This document shows, in pieces, positions 36,264 to 39,719 of a stretch of DNA of 39,719 nt. The notes under the pieces are model-generated. The model ran no database searches. It worked only from the letters and a program-made list of their open reading frames with translations, and was not told where the DNA came from. The number at the start of each line of letters is the position of its first letter. Position 1 is the stretch's first letter. The position numbers and the translations under genes were made by a program. This DNA is from Fusobacteriaceae bacterium (lineage in GTDB: Bacteria > Fusobacteriota > Fusobacteriia > Fusobacteriales > Fusobacteriaceae): positions 1 through 39,719 of the forward strand of contig JAITPM010000073.1 of assembly GCA_031289425.1 (NCBI GenBank), written 5' to 3'.

Positions 36264-37242
36264 TTTTTTTTCACATGTATATGTAGAGCGGGATGCTTAT
36301 GATTATAGTCTCACGAGAGAAATTTTGTCTAAGCTGAGATATCGTGAAATTATAGAAATTAATGATTATAAGAGTGCTTTTTCAAAAAATAATCAGAATT
36401 TTCGAATTCAAAAAAATTCGCCTAATATTATTTTTGCTGTAAAAAAGGAGAATTATATATATAAGGGAGCCAAGGTATGTGAGAGTTTTGGAAATGATAA
36501 TTTTTATTATACTTCTTCAATTGTAAATTGTATATATAATTGTGAATATTGTTATTTGCAGGGAGTATATACGTCGGCTAATATAGTTATTTTTGTAAAT
36601 ATAGAGGATATGTTCAATGAAATAACTAATTTTCTAAAAAATGATTCCATGTATTTATGTATATCCTACGATACAGATATGCTGGGGCTAAATAATATCA
36701 CAGGATTTATAGAAAAATGGTATGGTTTTGCGGAAAAAAATAAAAATTTAACAATAGAACTCAGGACTAAAAGTGATAATATAGCAGTTTTAAGAAATAA
36801 AAATATAAATAAAAATTTTATTTTGGCGTGGACTCTATCTCCGGAAAATTTTATAAAAGAGCATGAATTATTAACTGCTAAATTGGAAAATAGGTTGAAA
36901 GCTATCAAGGAAGTCATAAGTTTGGGGTATTCTGTCAGAATTTGCTTTGACCCGATTATTTATATAAAAAATTTTGAGGAAGAGTACGGGGATTTGATAG
37001 AGCAAACGTTTTCGTATATAAAAAATTCCGATATACTTGATGTAAGTATCGGAACTTTTAGAATTTCTAAAGAATATTTAAAAAGGATGAGGAAAAATAT
37101 GGAAGATTCATCCATTTTGATGTATCCGTTTACGTGTGTAGATGGGGTATATTCATATTCAGAAGAACGGAATTTGTACATGATAAATTATGTGAAAAAT
37201 CTTGTTTTGAGGCATGTTAATGATAATAAGGTATATATATAA
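36232..37242 (+). CDS. Spore-photoproduct-lyase-like radical SAM protein
   Basis: 336 residues. Seen: the radical SAM cluster motif NCIYNCEYCYLQG (Cys100, 104, 107; C-x3-C-x2-C, with the YLQ that marks the SPL group), then LCISYDTDMLGLNN, ELRTKSDN and AWTLSPENFIKEHE, in the order of SPL proteins. In spore-formers SPL repairs UV thymine dimers using a conserved Cys after the cluster. In my alignment by eye that place is Tyr146, with Cys143 three residues before. The start TTG 36232 has AGGGGG ten bases upstream and overlaps the nucleosidase gene. No sporulation genes are in the window, so DNA repair by this protein is uncertain. Confidence 0.78.
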   Translation: MNSSKKKLWNNFFSHVYVERDAYDYSLTREILSKLRYREIIEINDYKSAFSKNNQNFRIQKNSPNIIFAVKKENYIYKGAKVCESFGNDNFYYTSSIVNCIYNCEYCYLQGVYTSANIVIFVNIEDMFNEITNFLKNDSMYLCISYDTDMLGLNNITGFIEKWYGFAEKNKNLTIELRTKSDNIAVLRNKNINKNFILAWTLSPENFIKEHELLTAKLENRLKAIKEVISLGYSVRICFDPIIYIKNFEEEYGDLIEQTFSYIKNSDILDVSIGTFRISKEYLKRMRKNMEDSSILMYPFTCVDGVYSYSEERNLYMINYVKNLVLRHVNDNKVYI

Positions 37243-37247
37243 AATAA

Positions 37248-37268
37248 ACAAGGGGCATTGCCCCTTGT
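37248..37268. repeat. GC-rich palindrome, right border of the pair
   Basis: ACAAGGGGC (37248-37256) and GCCCCTTGT (37260-37268) with ATT between. Read on the minus strand it is followed by a T-rich stretch (TTATTTTATAT), so it may end the autotransporter transcript. The plus-strand flank AAAATAAA...CAAGGGG is shared with 35360. Confidence 0.85.
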
Positions 37269-37281
37269 CCATAGATATTCC

Positions 37282-39719
37282 CTAGAATTTGTATCCTAGC
37301 TTCAAGCTTCCACTGATACCTTCGATCTTACCGATATATCCTTGTATTCCTATTTTTGTATCGAATCTTACTCCTTCATAACGGAATCCGATTTCCCCTA
37401 TTCCTACAGAACCTCTCATGCTTGGGGCATCGATGTCTCCGAAACCTACTACAGAGCCGTTTGTTGTTCCTCTGAATTCATTTTGATATGCTATACCTGA
37501 ATATAATCCGAAACTATTTTCTATCTTATGAGTGAAACGCACACCCACTTTAGTTCTTAAACTACTCATTGCTCCAAATTCTACCTTTTGATTTAGAACG
37601 TGGACAGAATCTTTTTGTTGGCGATTGTAGAATACTTTTCCGTACCAATCTATTACGTTAGCCTCTGTCTTATATTGATAACCAAGTCCAAAATGTGCTC
37701 CGTAATATACGTTAGAACTCTTATAATCTGCGTGTTGTCCGCCTAAATTAGAAGTTTTGAACTCATAATCTGTTCTTCCCAAACGTACGGATGCATCCCA
37801 ATATAAGCCGCTCTCATAGTCTGTTCTTAATATTAATCCTACTCCAAAGTACTTATTTTCTCCTTTACCGTGTACAGAAGAGTAGCCCACAAAATCATTG
37901 TATGTCTTATAACTTCCATTTCCACCTTCAAAGAATACTCCGGCTTTTAGAGTAGAGTTACCTATATTTTTATTTTTACTGATTCCGCCTAAGAAATGGA
38001 ATCCTTTTACATCTATATGTGACCCTGTATTGTATCTGAGAGAGCTACCGCCCATAGCACCAAAGGTATTGTTTTCCAGTTTATTTTCTTGTAATAAGCT
38101 ATCTAGACCTTCTGATGTTAATAAATCTTGACCTTGTGTTAGAAAGGCTATATTTCCAAGTCTTGCCTCAGATAAGGCTTTTGTTGCAGGGTTTACTTGT
38201 CTAGAAACTTGTGCTATAAGGTTATTTGCATCTGTAAATAATTCAAAACTGTATAATCCAAGACCTACACCTACTGGTGGAAGGGCTTTGACACCGATAG
38301 AGTCCAATCCGGAAGTAGCATTTAGTAATAATACTTCGTCTTTATCATTGAATAAGGTATTGGTAGTAAATTGTAATAAAACATCAGAATTTGTTATATC
38401 GGCATTTCCATTTACACTTAATAATGGATTTGCAGCATTTACAGCACTTGGTTTTATATCGCTGAAAATGAGCGTAGAATTTACAGCATTGAGGTTGCCA
38501 TTGTATGTTGCATTGCCGCTTACAGTTAGTTTGTTAACTGTAGGTGGAGTTCCTGATGCAGCATCAAAAGTAGTTCCATCATGTAAGAAAAATTCTGTAG
38601 AGGCCAAAGAACCTGCTAGTACAAATGTACCATTTTCTATGGAAGTAGTACCTGTGTAAGTATTATTTCCTGCAAAAGTTAATGTTCCTGAACTTACTTT
38701 TGTCAATCCACCAGTATTGGAATTATCCATATTTCCGGTAAAAGTACCACTTTCAACGATAAATCCATCTGTGTTTTGAACATCTCCTGCTCCGGATAAT
38801 CCATTTATTTTTCTCTCCGAACCATTACCATCATATATTGCACCGGATGCTATTGATAAATCTGTATCGACTGCTATATTTCCCTTTAATGTACCATTAT
38901 TGATTACAGTATTTCCTGTATAAGTATTATTTCCTGTAAGGGTTAAAGTTCCTGTACTATCTTTTGTCAAGTCGCCTGTATTTGTACTATCTATATTTCC
39001 GTCAAAAGTACCGCTTTTAGCAGTGATTCCAGTTGTATTTTGGACATTTCCTGCTCCGGATAATTCGTTTATTGCTCTTAGCTGACCATCACCATCGTAT
39101 GATGCGCCAGATGCTATTGATAAATCTGTATCAACTGCTATATTTCCTTTTAATGTACCATTATTAATTATAGTATCTCCTGAATAAGTATTATTAGTTC
39201 CTGTGAGGATTAATGTCCCGGAACCTTCTTTAACAAGAGAAGCATTTATAGATGCATTTTCATCTTCCAGGTCAGCATTCAATGTAAAGTTTTGATTATC
39301 GTTTTTAATATCTACATTCAAAACTCCACTTAATTTGGCATTTGGTAAGATTACATTATTATTATTTGGACTGGCAGCGATTGTTCCAATAGTTGCTCCG
39401 TCTGAGAATATGGCAGAACCACCCTTGATTTCACCATCACCAGCAATAGCCAATGTAGCATTTTCTCCAACAGTAAAGTCCCCAATATTATCATTTGCAC
39501 CAAAAATTGCTCCATTTTGTAGTAATATTGTTCCATAACTAATTTTTGCACCAATACCTGGTGATTCAAAGTAAACATTAGATTGATATGTATCGAATAA
39601 AATAACTCCTGTTTGAGAAGGGTCATCGTTAATTTCAATTTTCAACCTTCTGTTTACAGTTGCAGGGTTACTAGCTATGGGGTCATAAAAATAGATTGTA
39701 TTTCCATTAGTGGCCGTTA
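37282..39719 (-). CDS. Autotransporter (type Va) adhesin-like protein, N-terminus cut by window edge
   Basis: Outer-membrane protein whose C-terminal barrel carries a repetitive passenger to the surface. Seen: the frame stays open to the right edge (upstream of 39645 it reads NGNTIYFYDPIASNPATVN), so ~812 codons are visible and the true start, signal peptide included, is missing. The passenger has GTLTLTGNNTYTG-type beta-helix repeats. The last ~250 residues (GAMGGSSLRYNTGSHIDVKG onward) form a beta-barrel ending in Tyr-Lys-Phe, the BAM-recognised terminal Phe. No Cys is seen. It is probably an adhesin; ligand and processing are unknown. Confidence 0.92.
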   Translation of the reverse strand, partial: TATNGNTIYFYDPIASNPATVNRRLKIEINDDPSQTGVILFDTYQSNVYFESPGIGAKISYGTILLQNGAIFGANDNIGDFTVGENATLAIAGDGEIKGGSAIFSDGATIGTIAASPNNNNVILPNAKLSGVLNVDIKNDNQNFTLNADLEDENASINASLVKEGSGTLILTGTNNTYSGDTIINNGTLKGNIAVDTDLSIASGASYDGDGQLRAINELSGAGNVQNTTGITAKSGTFDGNIDSTNTGDLTKDSTGTLTLTGNNTYTGNTVINNGTLKGNIAVDTDLSIASGAIYDGNGSERKINGLSGAGDVQNTDGFIVESGTFTGNMDNSNTGGLTKVSSGTLTFAGNNTYTGTTSIENGTFVLAGSLASTEFFLHDGTTFDAASGTPPTVNKLTVSGNATYNGNLNAVNSTLIFSDIKPSAVNAANPLLSVNGNADITNSDVLLQFTTNTLFNDKDEVLLLNATSGLDSIGVKALPPVGVGLGLYSFELFTDANNLIAQVSRQVNPATKALSEARLGNIAFLTQGQDLLTSEGLDSLLQENKLENNTFGAMGGSSLRYNTGSHIDVKGFHFLGGISKNKNIGNSTLKAGVFFEGGNGSYKTYNDFVGYSSVHGKGENKYFGVGLILRTDYESGLYWDASVRLGRTDYEFKTSNLGGQHADYKSSNVYYGAHFGLGYQYKTEANVIDWYGKVFYNRQQKDSVHVLNQKVEFGAMSSLRTKVGVRFTHKIENSFGLYSGIAYQNEFRGTTNGSVVGFGDIDAPSMRGSVGIGEIGFRYEGVRFDTKIGIQGYIGKIEGISGSLKLGYKF
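38668..39226 (-). repeat. 264-bp tandem repeat in the autotransporter passenger
   Basis: The block starting GTLTLTGNNTYTG (with variants) recurs at 264-267 bp spacing at about 39226, 38962 and 38698. The first two units also share NNGTLKGNIAVDTDLSIASG almost without change, so one 88-residue unit was duplicated recently. The third unit has diverged after its first strand. Confidence 0.88.

Noticed and set aside
38288-38659. Plus-strand open frame in the autotransporter
   Set aside because: It is antisense to the well-supported minus-strand gene, in repeated beta-helix sequence, and has no ribosome binding site.

Overview
The window is AT-rich bacterial chromosome with a gene set typical of an anaerobic or fermentative Gram-negative. 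I read it as Fusobacteriota, most likely Leptotrichiaceae, though I cannot name the species. Four features support this: very low GC with A/T-ending codons, a type V autotransporter with a C-terminal beta-barrel (so an outer membrane is present), binding proteins exported without a lipobox, and an MglBAC galactose transporter beside clostridial-looking genes. The prfB gene has a canonical in-frame TGA frameshift site, so TGA is a stop codon here. Almost all of the window is housekeeping or metabolic DNA. I see no phage, insertion sequence or CRISPR array.

Layout. (1) 1-4007: the 3' part of rpoD, whose N-terminus carries an extraordinary Glu/Lys/Ile repeat extension running off the left edge. 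It is followed by a degenerate sigma-70 paralogue, a Nif3-family protein and a membrane-anchored TPM-like protein. (2) 4014-5975: RNase P RNA, a small GIY-YIG protein, then an eleven-tRNA operon with a near-consensus promoter, a leader hairpin and a terminator. (3) 6004-9843: uppS-cdsA-dxr-add (undecaprenyl and phospholipid precursors, MEP pathway, adenosine deamination). (4) 9896-11347: a cupin gene and an Rrf2 regulator on the minus strand, each with its own promoter and palindromic operator-like site. (5) 11384-14457: pgi and a membrane metallophosphoesterase, ending in a perfect 44-bp palindrome. (6) 14476-19421, minus strand: a geranylgeranyl-reductase-like flavoprotein, then the methionine transporter metN-metI-metQ-metQ under a SAM-I riboswitch. 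(7) 19514-22415: an MBL-fold hydrolase, a degenerate uracil-DNA-glycosylase-like protein, 5-formyl-THF cyclo-ligase and yebC. (8) 22519-25401: prfB with programmed +1 frameshift, and gltX. (9) 25458-30256: TPR protein, membrane J-domain protein, glmU, prs, tsaC and a Met-rich hypothetical. (10) 30273-31345: trpS (minus). (11) 31478-35343: mglB-mglA-mglC. (12) 35360-37268: a two-gene cassette (MTA/SAH-nucleosidase-like plus a spore-photoproduct-lyase-like radical SAM protein) bracketed by two related GC-rich palindromes. (13) 37282-39719, minus: an autotransporter cut by the right edge.

The best candidates for something undescribed are three. The first is the nucleosidase/radical-SAM cassette: the nucleosidase could clear the 5'-deoxyadenosine made by its partner, and the partner seems to lack the hydrogen-donor cysteine of true spore photoproduct lyase. 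The second is the charged single-helix-like extension on the main sigma factor, next to a degenerate sigma paralogue. The third is a scattered family of short GC-rich palindromes in an otherwise AT-rich genome. All coordinates and motifs were read by eye. No database search, folding or alignment program was run.
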